A stretch of DNA of 64,000 bases from Xylanibacter muris (GCF_013166605.1 NZ_JABKKF010000005.1:1-64000); one strand, 5' to 3'. Counted from the first letter of the stretch, positions 37,558 to 46,636 are shown. The notes: a model not told the origin generated them from the sequence alone. Made by a program: numbers and translations.

Positions 37558-39558
37558 ATGACAATAAAAAGAATATTATATACAGCTATTGCCCTCATAA
37601 TCGGGGGCAATGCTGTTTCTGCCCAGAAACCGGCCGATGTGTTCATCTATGCCGGACAGTCAAATGCCGACGGCCGTGTATATAACAGTGAATTGCCTGT
37701 ATATCTGAAGCAGGGATACGATTGTCTGCATTTTGCAAATGTCACGAGTTCGAGTGACGGTAAGTTTGGTACCAGAACCTTTGAAAACCGCAGCGGACGT
37801 TGGGCATTCTGTGATGTGACCAACTATTTTATAGAGCAGGCCCTTAAGGAAGATTTCTATGCGTTGAAGTGTACGTACGGAGGTACGGCCATCGACACAG
37901 CCGCCACATACGCCCATTTGCCGGTATGGTGTGCCGATGAGAAATGGATAGCAAAAAACAATGCTTATCGAGGCAATATAGATGAGGGTCGCTCATTAAC
38001 AAAATCGCTCACCGAAGGTCTTGCCGACTGTGCGGACGTCACGCTGTGCAGACTTGATAAGGGATATGACGTGAAGGCTATAATGTGGCATCAGGGAGAG
38101 AGCGACAGAAGCAAGGCCGGAAATTATTACAAGAATTTCAAGGATATGATAAATTATATGCGCAATGCCGTTTATCAGATTACCGGACGTGAGAAGGACA
38201 AGACGCTGCCGTTTATCTTCGGAACAGTTTCGCGCAACAGCAAACAGTATAGCAGCGGAGTTGAAGAGGCCCAAAAGCGTGTGGCGGCAGAACTTCCAAA
38301 CGTATACTATATAGATATGAGCGATGCCGGCCTGCGTTCCGATGCCTTGCATTTTGACTCGGCCTGGACGGAGTACCTTGGCAAGAAGATGTATAATATG
38401 CTTGTGGCCCATGAGATTATTGATGGTCAGGAGCTGGAAGTGGAGAAACCTCATATTCCGAGCGCAAGCGATACGCTTAAGGTAGAGGCCGAGCGTTCAT
38501 GGATGTTCACGGAAGAATGGGAAAGTGAGGCCGTTAGCGCACTTGAGACGGATGCTGACTGGCCAATGTTCCAGAAGCTCGGTCACCGTTATTCAAAGTC
38601 GATGTCTGTGGAGCAGGAGTTGGCGGCCTCCGGCAACTATATTTTCCCGAAGACAAAGGGACTGTTTTTCAAATGCTCTTCAGGAAACCGTATCATTATA
38701 AATCCCGGCAAGTATCTTTGTTTCTATGGCGACAATCTTTATATGAAAGTGCCTAAGGTCTCTCCCGGTCAGACGGTTACCATAGTGACGGAGTCGGCAA
38801 AAGGCGAGCGCGGACTGACCACTGACAGCGGTGAGTATCTTGAGTTAGTGAGCGGAGGGATAAAATCCACTGGCAAAGTAACGAACGTGTGGCGCGTGAA
38901 GGAATCATTAAAGGAGCCTGTCGATCTTATATTCCATTCCAATGGTGGCGCCATTTATGTATATAGTATTGAAATAACGTCTCCTTATGTACAGATACTG
39001 GTCGGTGCAGATGGCAAGGTCATGTTTAGCAGCGACAAGGCATGTTGCATTAAGCCTTATTCCGATTTGGTGAAGGCATACGTGGCTGTAGGATATGATG
39101 AGAAAAACGATGTGCTTGCTCTTGAGCAGACAGACACGATACCGGCCAATACAGGCGTACTCTTGATAGGTGAGGAATGTATGATAGGTGCGCCGGAAAT
39201 AAAGACAGATACAGTGATCGGGCGCAATTTGTTTGTGGCAGTGCCGGGTGAGAAAGAGATACCGGCTGTCGAGATACGTGATGGGATTGCATATTGCAAT
39301 TATGTGTTGCGCACGGTAGATGGAGTCTCGGACTTTCATAAACTCAAATCAGTATATACCTTGGAAGGGCAGGCCTATTTGCAGATGCCGGAGACGGACA
39401 GGGATGTGATAAAGATAGACGACGGTATTACGGGTATGACCTTTATTGTCGGTGAAAACTTTAAGACCGGTCGCTGGTATGATATCACCGGCAAAGAAGT
39501 ATCCAGGCCTTCAAAAGGATTGTTTATAAACGGAGGACGTAAGTATTTATTCAAATAA
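37558..39558 (+). CDS. Secreted SASA-type carbohydrate esterase with C-terminal modules
   Basis: This 666-residue protein has a signal peptide ending AVSAQ and a sialate O-acetylesterase-like (SASA, SGNH-related) domain at about 24-290. It carries IYAGQSNADG (S35), TYGGTAID, MWHQGESD and the C-terminal LHFDSAWTEYLGKKMY with the likely catalytic histidine. Family members remove acetyl groups from sugars. Because no sialic acid genes are near and two pectin lyases are, pectin or rhamnogalacturonan deacetylation is the likely role (inference). Residues 300-666 are beta-rich and end with GRWYDITGKEVSRPSKGLFINGGRKYLFK-type sequence, a probable T9SS sorting tail. It is co-transcribed with the PL11 lyase 11 bp upstream. 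Confidence 0.85.
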   Translation: MTIKRILYTAIALIIGGNAVSAQKPADVFIYAGQSNADGRVYNSELPVYLKQGYDCLHFANVTSSSDGKFGTRTFENRSGRWAFCDVTNYFIEQALKEDFYALKCTYGGTAIDTAATYAHLPVWCADEKWIAKNNAYRGNIDEGRSLTKSLTEGLADCADVTLCRLDKGYDVKAIMWHQGESDRSKAGNYYKNFKDMINYMRNAVYQITGREKDKTLPFIFGTVSRNSKQYSSGVEEAQKRVAAELPNVYYIDMSDAGLRSDALHFDSAWTEYLGKKMYNMLVAHEIIDGQELEVEKPHIPSASDTLKVEAERSWMFTEEWESEAVSALETDADWPMFQKLGHRYSKSMSVEQELAASGNYIFPKTKGLFFKCSSGNRIIINPGKYLCFYGDNLYMKVPKVSPGQTVTIVTESAKGERGLTTDSGEYLELVSGGIKSTGKVTNVWRVKESLKEPVDLIFHSNGGAIYVYSIEITSPYVQILVGADGKVMFSSDKACCIKPYSDLVKAYVAVGYDEKNDVLALEQTDTIPANTGVLLIGEECMIGAPEIKTDTVIGRNLFVAVPGEKEIPAVEIRDGIAYCNYVLRTVDGVSDFHKLKSVYTLEGQAYLQMPETDRDVIKIDDGITGMTFIVGENFKTGRWYDITGKEVSRPSKGLFINGGRKYLFK

Positions 39559-39567
39559 GATATTAAA

Positions 39568-40467
39568 ATGGTAAATTACAGATTTTTTCTTCTTTCGATA
39601 TTGATGTGCTGCTTGGGAGTGATGGCCCGCAAACCGGCCGATGTGTTCATCTATGCCGGACAGTCAAATTCCGACGGCCGCGCATTTGTAAGCTCGCTTC
39701 CCGATTATCTTAAGGGTGATTGTCCGTACAGATATTTGAGATTTGCCAACGTCACGACTTCGTCTGACGGAAAATTCGGCATGCGCAAGTTTGATAATCC
39801 CAAAGGACGTTTCGCATTCTGCGATGTAACGAACTATTGGATAGAGAAGGCGTTGAAGAGAGATTTTTATGCTGTGAAGTGTACCTACGGAGGTACGGCC
39901 ATCGACACTCTTGCCACTCTTCCGAAGCGTCCCGTATGGTGTGCCGACAGTGAGTGGATATCCCGTAATAATGCCCACCGCGGTGACATCACCACCGGCA
40001 AGTCGCTGACAAAGTCGCTCACGGAAGGATTTGCCGATTGCGTGAACGTCACTCTGAGCCGTCTTGACGGAGGGTATGACGTGAAGGCAATAATGTGGCA
40101 CCAGGGGGAGAGCGACAGAAAGAAGGCCGGACATTATTACAAGAACTTTAAGGATATGATTCTTTACATGCGCAACGCCATATATGCCGTCACGGGTGAT
40201 GAGGCCGACAAGACGCTTCCGTTTATTTTCGGCACAGTGCCGCATAAGAGCAAGCAGTACAGTCGTGAGGTGGAGGAGGCCCAGAAGCGTGTGGCGGCGG
40301 AGCTTCCGAATGTATACTGTATCGATCTGAGCTATGTAGGCCTGCTTGACGACCAGTTGCATTTCGACGGTCCATGGACGGAATATGTAGGAAAGCTGAT
40401 GTATAACAAGCTTGTCGAACTGAAGCTTGTGAAGGGAAAGGCCTTGAAAGTCAGGAGGCCCAATTGA
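39568..40467 (+). CDS. SASA-type carbohydrate esterase, short tandem paralogue
   Basis: This 299-residue protein starts 9 bp after the previous gene and closely repeats its catalytic domain (KPADVFIYAGQSNSDG, TYGGTAIDT, IMWHQGESDRKKAGHYYKNF, LHFDGPWTEYVGKLMYN). The C-terminal modules and the T9SS-like tail are missing. A signal peptide is present (cleavage near GVMA), so this version is probably periplasmic while the longer one is surface-bound. This is a tandem duplication in which the two copies may act at different locations. It is the last gene of the forward block and converges on kduI. Confidence 0.85.
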   Translation: MVNYRFFLLSILMCCLGVMARKPADVFIYAGQSNSDGRAFVSSLPDYLKGDCPYRYLRFANVTTSSDGKFGMRKFDNPKGRFAFCDVTNYWIEKALKRDFYAVKCTYGGTAIDTLATLPKRPVWCADSEWISRNNAHRGDITTGKSLTKSLTEGFADCVNVTLSRLDGGYDVKAIMWHQGESDRKKAGHYYKNFKDMILYMRNAIYAVTGDEADKTLPFIFGTVPHKSKQYSREVEEAQKRVAAELPNVYCIDLSYVGLLDDQLHFDGPWTEYVGKLMYNKLVELKLVKGKALKVRRPN

Positions 40468-40480
40468 ATCAGGTGTATGG

Positions 40481-40539
40481 AATATCCTGTCAAGTAAATA
40501 TATAGCCAGGAGAGGGGACTTTTTACTTGACAGGATATT
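40481..40539. repeat. Long perfect hairpin downstream of the SASA esterases
   Basis: 18-bp perfect stem (40481-40498 with 40522-40539) and a 23-nt loop rich in G. No T-run follows, so it is not a standard terminator. It could be an RNA 3'-end stabiliser or a small mobile palindrome. Confidence 0.6.
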
Positions 40540-40619
40540 ATGTGGTGATTGCGGTCCTGTAAAAAAGTATTGCTCATTCAGCTTGCTTGAAACCTTCGTA
40601 CTGTTGCCCTCATCCACGG

Positions 40620-40645
40620 GTAGGGACGTGCCTTTGGCACGTGTC
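40620..40645 (-). repeat. REP-like palindrome, copy 5
   Basis: GTAG foot at 40620-40623 and stem ACGTGCC-TTT-GGCACGT at 40626-40642. Inverted relative to copy 6. Confidence 0.7.
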
Positions 40646-40680
40646 ATGCGGTAAGACATCCCATGCTGAATGGATTTCAT

Positions 40681-40706
40681 GACACATCGCACAGCGATGT
40701 CCCTAC
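40681..40706 (+). repeat. REP-like palindrome, copy 6
   Basis: Stem ACATCGC-ACA-GCGATGT at 40684-40700, flanked by GAC and CCCTAC (GTAGGG in reverse). Confidence 0.7.
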
Positions 40707-40776
40707 TTGTGGAAGATATTTCACATCGCTTATTCATTTTTCCCAAGCCCTTCGTATTATCATTCTCATCCTATAT

Positions 40777-40802
40777 GTAGGGACGTGCCTTTGGCACGTG
40801 TC
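40777..40802 (-). repeat. REP-like palindrome, copy 7
   Basis: GTAG foot at 40777-40780 and stem ACGTGCC-TTT-GGCACGT at 40783-40799. Same stem as copy 5. Confidence 0.7.
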
Positions 40803-40839
40803 ATAGGTGTTGACATGAAAGTATGACAAAATACTGTAC

Positions 40840-40856
40840 ACATTGCTTCGCGATGT
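40840..40856 (+). repeat. REP-like palindrome, copy 8 (degenerate)
   Basis: ACATTGC-TTC-GCGATGT with one stem mismatch and no GTAG foot. It closes the cluster of four in 40620-40856. Confidence 0.5.
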
Positions 40857-40902
40857 GAAGAAACCCGTCCGATTCTCCGAAGGGAATGAAAAAAGGTATA
40901 TG

Positions 40903-40942
40903 CAAATAAAAATGCCGGCATGGGTATGCTCCCGTGCCGGCA
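40903..40942 (-). terminator. Terminator of the PTS IIC - kduI operon
   Basis: Reverse-strand GC-rich hairpin (TGCCGGCA arms extended by GGG/CCC with one wobble, 40913-40942) followed by TTTTTATTTG. It lies 25 bp after the kduI stop. Confidence 0.8.
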
Positions 40943-40966
40943 GATATGAAGATGGAATATTGTTTC

Positions 40967-41923
40967 TTATTTCATTTCGAGATACTGGACTTTGTCCATG
41001 TCTCCGTAGTCGAGGTTTTCTCCGCCCATACCCCAAATGAACATGTAGTTGCTTGTGGCTGATGCGCAGTGTACGCTCCATTCGGGCGACATTATGGCCT
41101 GCTCGTTGTGCAGCCATACCACGCGTGTCTCGTCAGGCTCGCCCATGAAGTGTGCCACGGCATTGCCCTCGGGCAGGTTGAAATAATAGTATGCCTCTAC
41201 GCGTCGTGAGTGAGTGTGTGCTGGCATTGTGTTCCATACAGAGCCGGGAGCAAGTTCAGTAAGTCCCATCTGCAACTGGCAGGGGCCTCCCTTACCGCCG
41301 TTCTTCTCTGAGAGAACGTTGTTTACTATGAGCTGGTTGATTACGCGGTCGTTGCTCTCTTCCATCTTTCCTGCACGGAAGCTGTTTGAGTTGAGACATT
41401 TGAGTTTCTTTGCACGTGCGGCATCGTTGCACACGATCATCTGCGTGGGATATTCCTTGTGGGCTGTAGTCGAGTTGAGATACAGTTTTGCAGGATTGGC
41501 GGCATCCTTGCTTGCGAATGTTATTTCCTTAGAGCCGCGTCCGACATAGAGCGCGTCTTTAAACTCCAGTTCATATTTTTTCCCGTCTACGGTTACGATT
41601 GCCGTACCTTTGCTTGTGTTTATCACTCCAAGCTCACGGTTGAAGCAGAAGAAAGGAGCCTTCAGAGGGTCTATGGTCTCGAGTTTCAGGACCTTGCCTA
41701 CAGGCATCGCACCACCGTATACCACGCGGTCGTACATAGAGTATGTGAAATGGATTTTGTCTGCCTCCATCACTTTCTCCATTGTGAACGCGCTGCGCAG
41801 TCTCTGTGTGTCGTAGGTCTTTACGTCCTGCGGGTTGCATGCAGTCTGGATTGTGTAGTCTGTCTGTGCCTGTGCGGCCATTGCTCCGGCAATGATTGCC
41901 GCTGATAGAAATAGTTTTTTCAT
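40967..41923 (-). CDS. kduI: 5-dehydro-4-deoxy-D-glucuronate isomerase (KduI) with a signal peptide
   Basis: KduI converts 5-keto-4-deoxyuronate, from unsaturated uronic acids released by pectin lyases, into 3-deoxy-D-glycero-2,5-hexodiulosonate. The cupin metal-binding residues are visible: H236 and H238 in PAHTHSRR, E243, and H285 in WSVHCAS. The block [15 protein letters not shown] and the ending [11 protein letters not shown] are typical. At 318 residues it is longer than the usual 278-280, partly because of an N-terminal [20 protein letters not shown], a clear Sec signal peptide with cleavage A19-Q20. The isomerase fold starts only after it ([17 protein letters not shown]). Known KduI enzymes are cytoplasmic, so this one is probably periplasmic. 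It lies 39 bp downstream of a PTS IIC-like permease gene. Confidence 0.93.
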   Translation of the reverse strand: MKKLFLSAAIIAGAMAAQAQTDYTIQTACNPQDVKTYDTQRLRSAFTMEKVMEADKIHFTYSMYDRVVYGGAMPVGKVLKLETIDPLKAPFFCFNRELGVINTSKGTAIVTVDGKKYELEFKDALYVGRGSKEITFASKDAANPAKLYLNSTTAHKEYPTQMIVCNDAARAKKLKCLNSNSFRAGKMEESNDRVINQLIVNNVLSEKNGGKGGPCQLQMGLTELAPGSVWNTMPAHTHSRRVEAYYYFNLPEGNAVAHFMGEPDETRVVWLHNEQAIMSPEWSVHCASATSNYMFIWGMGGENLDYGDMDKVQYLEMK

Positions 41924-41962
41924 ATTTTTGTTTTGCTGTTTTTGATTGCTGTCTCTGTTTTT

Positions 41963-43348
41963 TTATTCTGTTTCCTCTTCGCGGTTGTTCTTTGTCTCAC
42001 GCATGATGTTTCTGCGGTTGAGCAGCATCATTCCAATCGTGATGACGGCGAGTATTGCCGGACCGGCATATTTTATTGTCACGCTCAGATGGTATATCAC
42101 CCAGCAGAACAGGGCAGATGCAAAGTCGAGTGCGCCCGCTCCTTCGAATCCTCCGGGAATTTTCACTGCGGTATCCTGTGTCTTGGCGTAAACATCGGTG
42201 GCTGCGGCTGTGAAGGCCGGTGCGAGGTCTGTCACGAAGTATACTCCGATGATGAGTGCCACGAGTCCTATTACGAATGTCTTGAACACGTTGCCTTTTG
42301 TGATAGGAAGCACGAGTGGGAAAAGGTAGAACATGCCTGCAAGCGATGCCAGCGGCAGGAATTTGTTGCCGGGCAATACGAATGAAAGAATGATGATTAC
42401 AGGTATGAGAAGAATTGAAACAACGAGAGTCACGGGATGGCCGATCACCAAAGCGGGGCTCATTCCGATGTTGAATCCTGAAGAGTTCTTCATTTTCCGT
42501 GCGATAAGCTCTTTTGTAGCCTCGGATATAGGCTTAAGGCCTTCGATGAACAGTCCTGTGATTCTGGGGATAAGTTCCATTACGGCTCCCATTTTCACAC
42601 CGAGCATAAGAACCTTCGGGAGCTCGTATTTGGCGAACACACCGATGATTACTCCAACCACCACGCCAAGGAATAGCGGTTCTCCGAAGAGACCGAATTT
42701 CTTTTTCATGCCTTCCGCGTCGATGTCAATCTTGTTGATGCCTGGAATCTTGTCCATGGCTTTGTTGAGGATTACCGCAAACGGCACGAAGCTTGCGCAG
42801 AAAGGCTGCGGGATTGATATTCCGTCGAGGTCTTTATAGTAGCTTTGGAATTTCTTTGCCGTCATGTCTGCCACCACCAGTGTGATTATATAGCATACGA
42901 TTGCAGCGCCGAATCCGTAATAGGTGTTGTCTGTGGCAAAGTATACCATTGCTCCTATGAATGCGAAGTGCCAGTAGTTCCATAGGTCGATGTTCACGGT
43001 TTTTGTGGTGCGTGTGAAAATCATAAGCAGGTTTACGGCAAGACATACGGGTATGATGAATGCTCCCACAGATGTGTTGTATGCCACACTTGCCGCTGCA
43101 GGCCATCCCATGTCGAACACTTGCAGTTCAAGGCCGAAACTTTCCACCACGGCTTTCAGCGCGGGACCCATCGAGTCGGTGAGCAGTGCCGTCACAACGG
43201 AGAGCCCGACAAAACCCACACCGACGTAAAGACCTGATTTCAGGGCCTTGCTGAACTTTATTCCAATACATACGCCTAATATCGTGAAGATGATAGGCAT
43301 CATCACCGGTGCACCAAGCCCGACGATATAGCTAAAAACTTGTTCCAT
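41963..43348 (-). CDS. PTS galactitol-family IIC-like permease, no IIA/IIB nearby
   Basis: This 461-residue integral membrane protein aligns by eye along its length with E. coli GatC, the IIC subunit of the galactitol phosphotransferase system. Shared blocks include VDIGWPAA-like DMGWPAAAS, TTKTVNIDLWNYWHFAF, GISIPQPFCAS, KIPGINKID, KKFGLFGEP and LPGNKFLPLASLA. About ten to twelve hydrophobic segments are visible. PTS IIC proteins normally need IIA and IIB partners, and none is encoded in this window; sugar-transport PTS systems are rare in Bacteroidetes. It is the first gene of an operon with the exported KduI, so uptake of the keto-deoxyuronate product, with or without phosphorylation, is the simplest guess. 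It could act as a secondary transporter. Confidence 0.85.
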   Translation of the reverse strand: MEQVFSYIVGLGAPVMMPIIFTILGVCIGIKFSKALKSGLYVGVGFVGLSVVTALLTDSMGPALKAVVESFGLELQVFDMGWPAAASVAYNTSVGAFIIPVCLAVNLLMIFTRTTKTVNIDLWNYWHFAFIGAMVYFATDNTYYGFGAAIVCYIITLVVADMTAKKFQSYYKDLDGISIPQPFCASFVPFAVILNKAMDKIPGINKIDIDAEGMKKKFGLFGEPLFLGVVVGVIIGVFAKYELPKVLMLGVKMGAVMELIPRITGLFIEGLKPISEATKELIARKMKNSSGFNIGMSPALVIGHPVTLVVSILLIPVIIILSFVLPGNKFLPLASLAGMFYLFPLVLPITKGNVFKTFVIGLVALIIGVYFVTDLAPAFTAAATDVYAKTQDTAVKIPGGFEGAGALDFASALFCWVIYHLSVTIKYAGPAILAVITIGMMLLNRRNIMRETKNNREEETE

Positions 43349-43461
43349 GTCTGTTTTGTATTTATTTTCTGATTAGTTTCGTAAGTATTTGTAATGATTG
43401 TGACGCGGGAAGAGGCAGCAGAGGAATGTCTGTTGTCTTTCTGTCTTTGCTAAAACGCGTG

Positions 43462-43493
43462 CAAATATAGTCAAAATTTCTGTCTTTTCCAAT
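43462..43493 (-). promoter_or_regulatory. Promoter of the PTS IIC - kduI operon, with flanking direct repeats
   Basis: On the reverse strand TATATTTG (43469-43462) lies 19 bp after TTGG (43492-43489). Related direct repeats, each with TTTCTGTCTTT at the left and AAAACGC-TGC at the right, occur at 43438-43462 and 43477-43504. They flank and overlap the promoter, as operator sites would. Confidence 0.6.
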
Positions 43494-43503
43494 AAAACGC
43501 ATG

Positions 43504-46347
43504 CTATTTTGCATAATTAGGGGCAGTGGTTATTATTGTTCCGTCGGGTGAAATTCCTTCCGCACTTACTTTTATGCGTGTTTCCTTGCTGTTGTTGTAG
43601 AACGTGGCAGTGAATTTCCCGTTCTCGTCAGGACGTGCGTTGGGATTCCAGTATAGTGTGCGGCGGTAGTCATCGGGAGATTGTGGCACCCGGGTGGAAT
43701 AATCAGGCTGGTAGAAGCCGGCCGCTTCGTTGAAACCCTTCAGGACATAGTGGCGGTCGCGGAAAGTAGGCTGCACAGCGTTGTCGGCGAATGTTACAAG
43801 TTCTACGGTGGCATCGGGGCTGAATTCGTCGGTGACCATTGTAGAGTCTGCGTTTCTCGGCTCGAAATCGGTGAATACTTTGATGTCTTTCAGCCTTTTA
43901 AGTTTCAGTATTTCCATCAGTTCCCCGCTGCTTTTGTTGTTCCATGTGTTTTCTGCGTTTTCCATGTCGGGCTTGAAGTTACGGTAGTATGTGTAGTTGT
44001 CTATGCGTGCCGCCACGTTATACCGGTTGTACCGGTTCATGTTTCCGAAAAGAAACCGGCAAACCTGTTGCGGAAACTGGCGCATGTCCACTTTGCCGAA
44101 GCTCAGACCGTAGTCGGTAATGTCGTTGTAGATGTCGTATGCGTCTGTCATGAATGCGGGCTTTCTGTAGTCGATGGCTCTCTTGCCCCTGCGTTTGCCT
44201 TTCACGTTGACGTTCTGGAGCAGGTGCTCGTCGTTTTCCATCGACAGTTCGCTTAGGGTATCGGTGAAGGTAGGGAGAACATATTCGGGAGCATGGTCCT
44301 GATAATAGCTGTAAGGATTTGCCGATGTGGGGTATATCATGTCGCGCTTTACGAAATAGTCGGGATATGCGCTTTCATCGAGAATCTTCTTGTCGGCTCT
44401 TGATGTCATGTTCTTTTTCACGGAATCCTTTTCGCTGTATGCTTTCATGTTCAGTATGCTTGTTCCGTAGAACGGCGGAATTTCGAAGAGGAATCGTCCG
44501 CGGTTGTGTGTAAGTTGGGTGGATGCGGCAAAACCGCCTTCGAGAGCCACTTCTGCCTCGATCAGCACTTCGCGGCGCAGGTTCCCGTGGTTTACTCCGA
44601 GCTGGCTGTTGGCATCATTGATGCTTATAAAATCTATCACACCACCGTCTGATGCCTCAGTGCCTGTGGAAATATCGTCTGTGGATATCAGTCCGCGGTC
44701 GTCAGCTTCGCTGCCTGTAGCGGATATGTCCTCAGAATCTTTGTCGGTCTTGGTACCTCCGTAGCCTGTTCCGAATTTCCAGTTTGCTATCTCGTCAAGC
44801 TCAATCTCGTTTATTGATAGCATTTTATATACGCATCCCTCCACGGTCATTGTTTTCTCAGGAGTGTAGCGTCTGTTAAGATATGCAGTGTCGGCGAGTT
44901 CGTTCCAATTGTATTTTCGCCATCCCTGCACCATCATGAGAAGGTCGAGCGCTTCTTTGTGTGCCTCGTCCCCTGATTCGAAATAATAGGCGGGGTTTGC
45001 CACGAATCCTTTCAGCTCGCTGCCCAGCAGAAGGTCTGTCATGATGTTTCCGTCGTTGTAGGAAGGCTCGTCGGTGCGCGTGTCTCTGACGGCGACGGAG
45101 AATGTCTCCGGCACATCGCTGCATTTCATCGAAATGGAAATTTTCTCGTATGGCGCATACTGTTTCTTCATTTCGCTGTCTATTTCAATAATGTGGCCGT
45201 CATAGTCGTTGTTGTTCACGAAAAAAAGTCTGTCGGCCACGATACGTCCGTAGTCGGTAAATAGAGTGATGTCGTTCACTCCCGTCGGCAGGTCCGGCAT
45301 GTCGATGGTGATGCTTCCAGTATGCGGAACGGCTACCTGCTGGAAATGTTTGAGTGCACCGCGGCATGTGACGGACAGCCCGTAGTTTGTTCCCTGTTCC
45401 ATTTCAGCGGCATTGACGGTCACTTTTTTCCCATTCATTTTCATTGCCACTCCGCTTTTTTCCGCTTCAGGCAATCGGAATGTGTATTCCTTTCCGCGCC
45501 ATGTGAATGAAGCGTACAGGCGTTCGTCACCAGGGGTAACGTTAAATGTGCCGCGTCCCATGTGCCGGGGCGTGGCAGAGATTCTTTCCGTGTCCTTGTT
45601 TTTCGTGTAAATGAATCCCTTGACATTTACGGCTGCGCCTTCTTGGTCGGTAATCTCGAAAGCCACTCTGTTTTCCACACCTTTCACAAGATGTCCGCCT
45701 TCGGGATAGAACGAGACATGCAGTTTCTCTGGCCGTGCCTTGCGTATGCGCTGGTGCGGCCGCTGGTACATGCGTTTGTATGTGAAGTCGCCTGCTTGGT
45801 CGGGTTTGCTGTATATAGGTATCACGCGTGAGTAAAGACCGTCCCATGCCCTGAAATAGTCTTTGGCCATTGCCTTGTTGTAAAAAAAGTAGGAGTCGTT
45901 TTTCGAGAATCTGCGCTCGTAGGCGTTGAAGTTGAGCATCCATCGTGTGTATGCCCTCAGCTCGTAGTATCCGGAATAGAGTGAGTCTTTAAGAGTGAAG
46001 TTTCCGCAACTGAAGCCCTTGTCGCTTACGATGATGTTTTGCCGTTCAACCAGAAAACCGTCGGGGGTGAGCAACTCCACATATAATATTCGGCTCATAT
46101 CGGTGGGCTTGAAGTTGTCCGCCCTCACCACGTATGCCTTATACCATAGGGTGTCACCTACGAAGTAGCATGTGTTGTCGGTATGTATGTAAACTTTTTC
46201 CTGTATTGTCTCTGCAGATGATTTTTCCAGGGTCTGACGTATTGTCTCAAGTCCGTACGGCAGTGTTGGCGTGTCTTCGGCCGATGCCGGTGCGGAAAAT
46301 CCGCATATAATAACGAATGAAAGGATAAGGTGTGTGGCTATTTTCAT
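43504..46347 (-). CDS. Large secreted MG2 (macroglobulin)-like protein
   Basis: This 947-residue protein has a signal peptide ending PASAE. Residues about 48-130 (EKVYIHTDNTCYFVGDTLWYKAY...YVELLTPDG to GYYELRAYTRWM) match the MG2-type domain found at the start of many Bacteroidetes envelope proteins of 800-950 residues whose role is unknown. Further beta-rich repeats follow (about 205-400). An acidic, low-complexity stretch at about 535-580 (SEDISATGSEADDRG) is unusual. The C-terminus (KFTATFYNNSKETRIKVSAEG) is another beta-sandwich. No membrane barrel is evident, so the protein is periplasmic or on the outer membrane. No close operon partner is seen: the upstream gene ends 574 bp away. Confidence 0.65.
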   Translation of the reverse strand: MKIATHLILSFVIICGFSAPASAEDTPTLPYGLETIRQTLEKSSAETIQEKVYIHTDNTCYFVGDTLWYKAYVVRADNFKPTDMSRILYVELLTPDGFLVERQNIIVSDKGFSCGNFTLKDSLYSGYYELRAYTRWMLNFNAYERRFSKNDSYFFYNKAMAKDYFRAWDGLYSRVIPIYSKPDQAGDFTYKRMYQRPHQRIRKARPEKLHVSFYPEGGHLVKGVENRVAFEITDQEGAAVNVKGFIYTKNKDTERISATPRHMGRGTFNVTPGDERLYASFTWRGKEYTFRLPEAEKSGVAMKMNGKKVTVNAAEMEQGTNYGLSVTCRGALKHFQQVAVPHTGSITIDMPDLPTGVNDITLFTDYGRIVADRLFFVNNNDYDGHIIEIDSEMKKQYAPYEKISISMKCSDVPETFSVAVRDTRTDEPSYNDGNIMTDLLLGSELKGFVANPAYYFESGDEAHKEALDLLMMVQGWRKYNWNELADTAYLNRRYTPEKTMTVEGCVYKMLSINEIELDEIANWKFGTGYGGTKTDKDSEDISATGSEADDRGLISTDDISTGTEASDGGVIDFISINDANSQLGVNHGNLRREVLIEAEVALEGGFAASTQLTHNRGRFLFEIPPFYGTSILNMKAYSEKDSVKKNMTSRADKKILDESAYPDYFVKRDMIYPTSANPYSYYQDHAPEYVLPTFTDTLSELSMENDEHLLQNVNVKGKRRGKRAIDYRKPAFMTDAYDIYNDITDYGLSFGKVDMRQFPQQVCRFLFGNMNRYNRYNVAARIDNYTYYRNFKPDMENAENTWNNKSSGELMEILKLKRLKDIKVFTDFEPRNADSTMVTDEFSPDATVELVTFADNAVQPTFRDRHYVLKGFNEAAGFYQPDYSTRVPQSPDDYRRTLYWNPNARPDENGKFTATFYNNSKETRIKVSAEGISPDGTIITTAPNYAK

Positions 46348-46636
46348 TTCTCAATTTTTTTGTTAGTACCGTTATTGGATAAAAACGCAGATAAATGGCT
46401 TTTATTATGTTGACATACAGATAAATTCGTTATTATACGGCATATCCTGCCACAAGGCAATATGTATGGTTTTTCCCAAAATCAAATGTCCGGTTTGTTT
46501 TTGATGGCCTATTTGTTTGCGGCTGCAATAAGGTCATATAGAGTATGAAGCTCAATCGGAATTAATAAAAAGATGTTGAGAGGAAAAAATTGAAATCTAT
46601 TTACATATTTGAGTAGGTGTAAAATCCTCTTTCGAT

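Noticed and set aside
39664..40746. 360-codon reverse open frame opposite the short SASA esterase gene
   Set aside because: Antisense shadow of a conserved gene; the protein resembles no family and crosses intergenic repeats.
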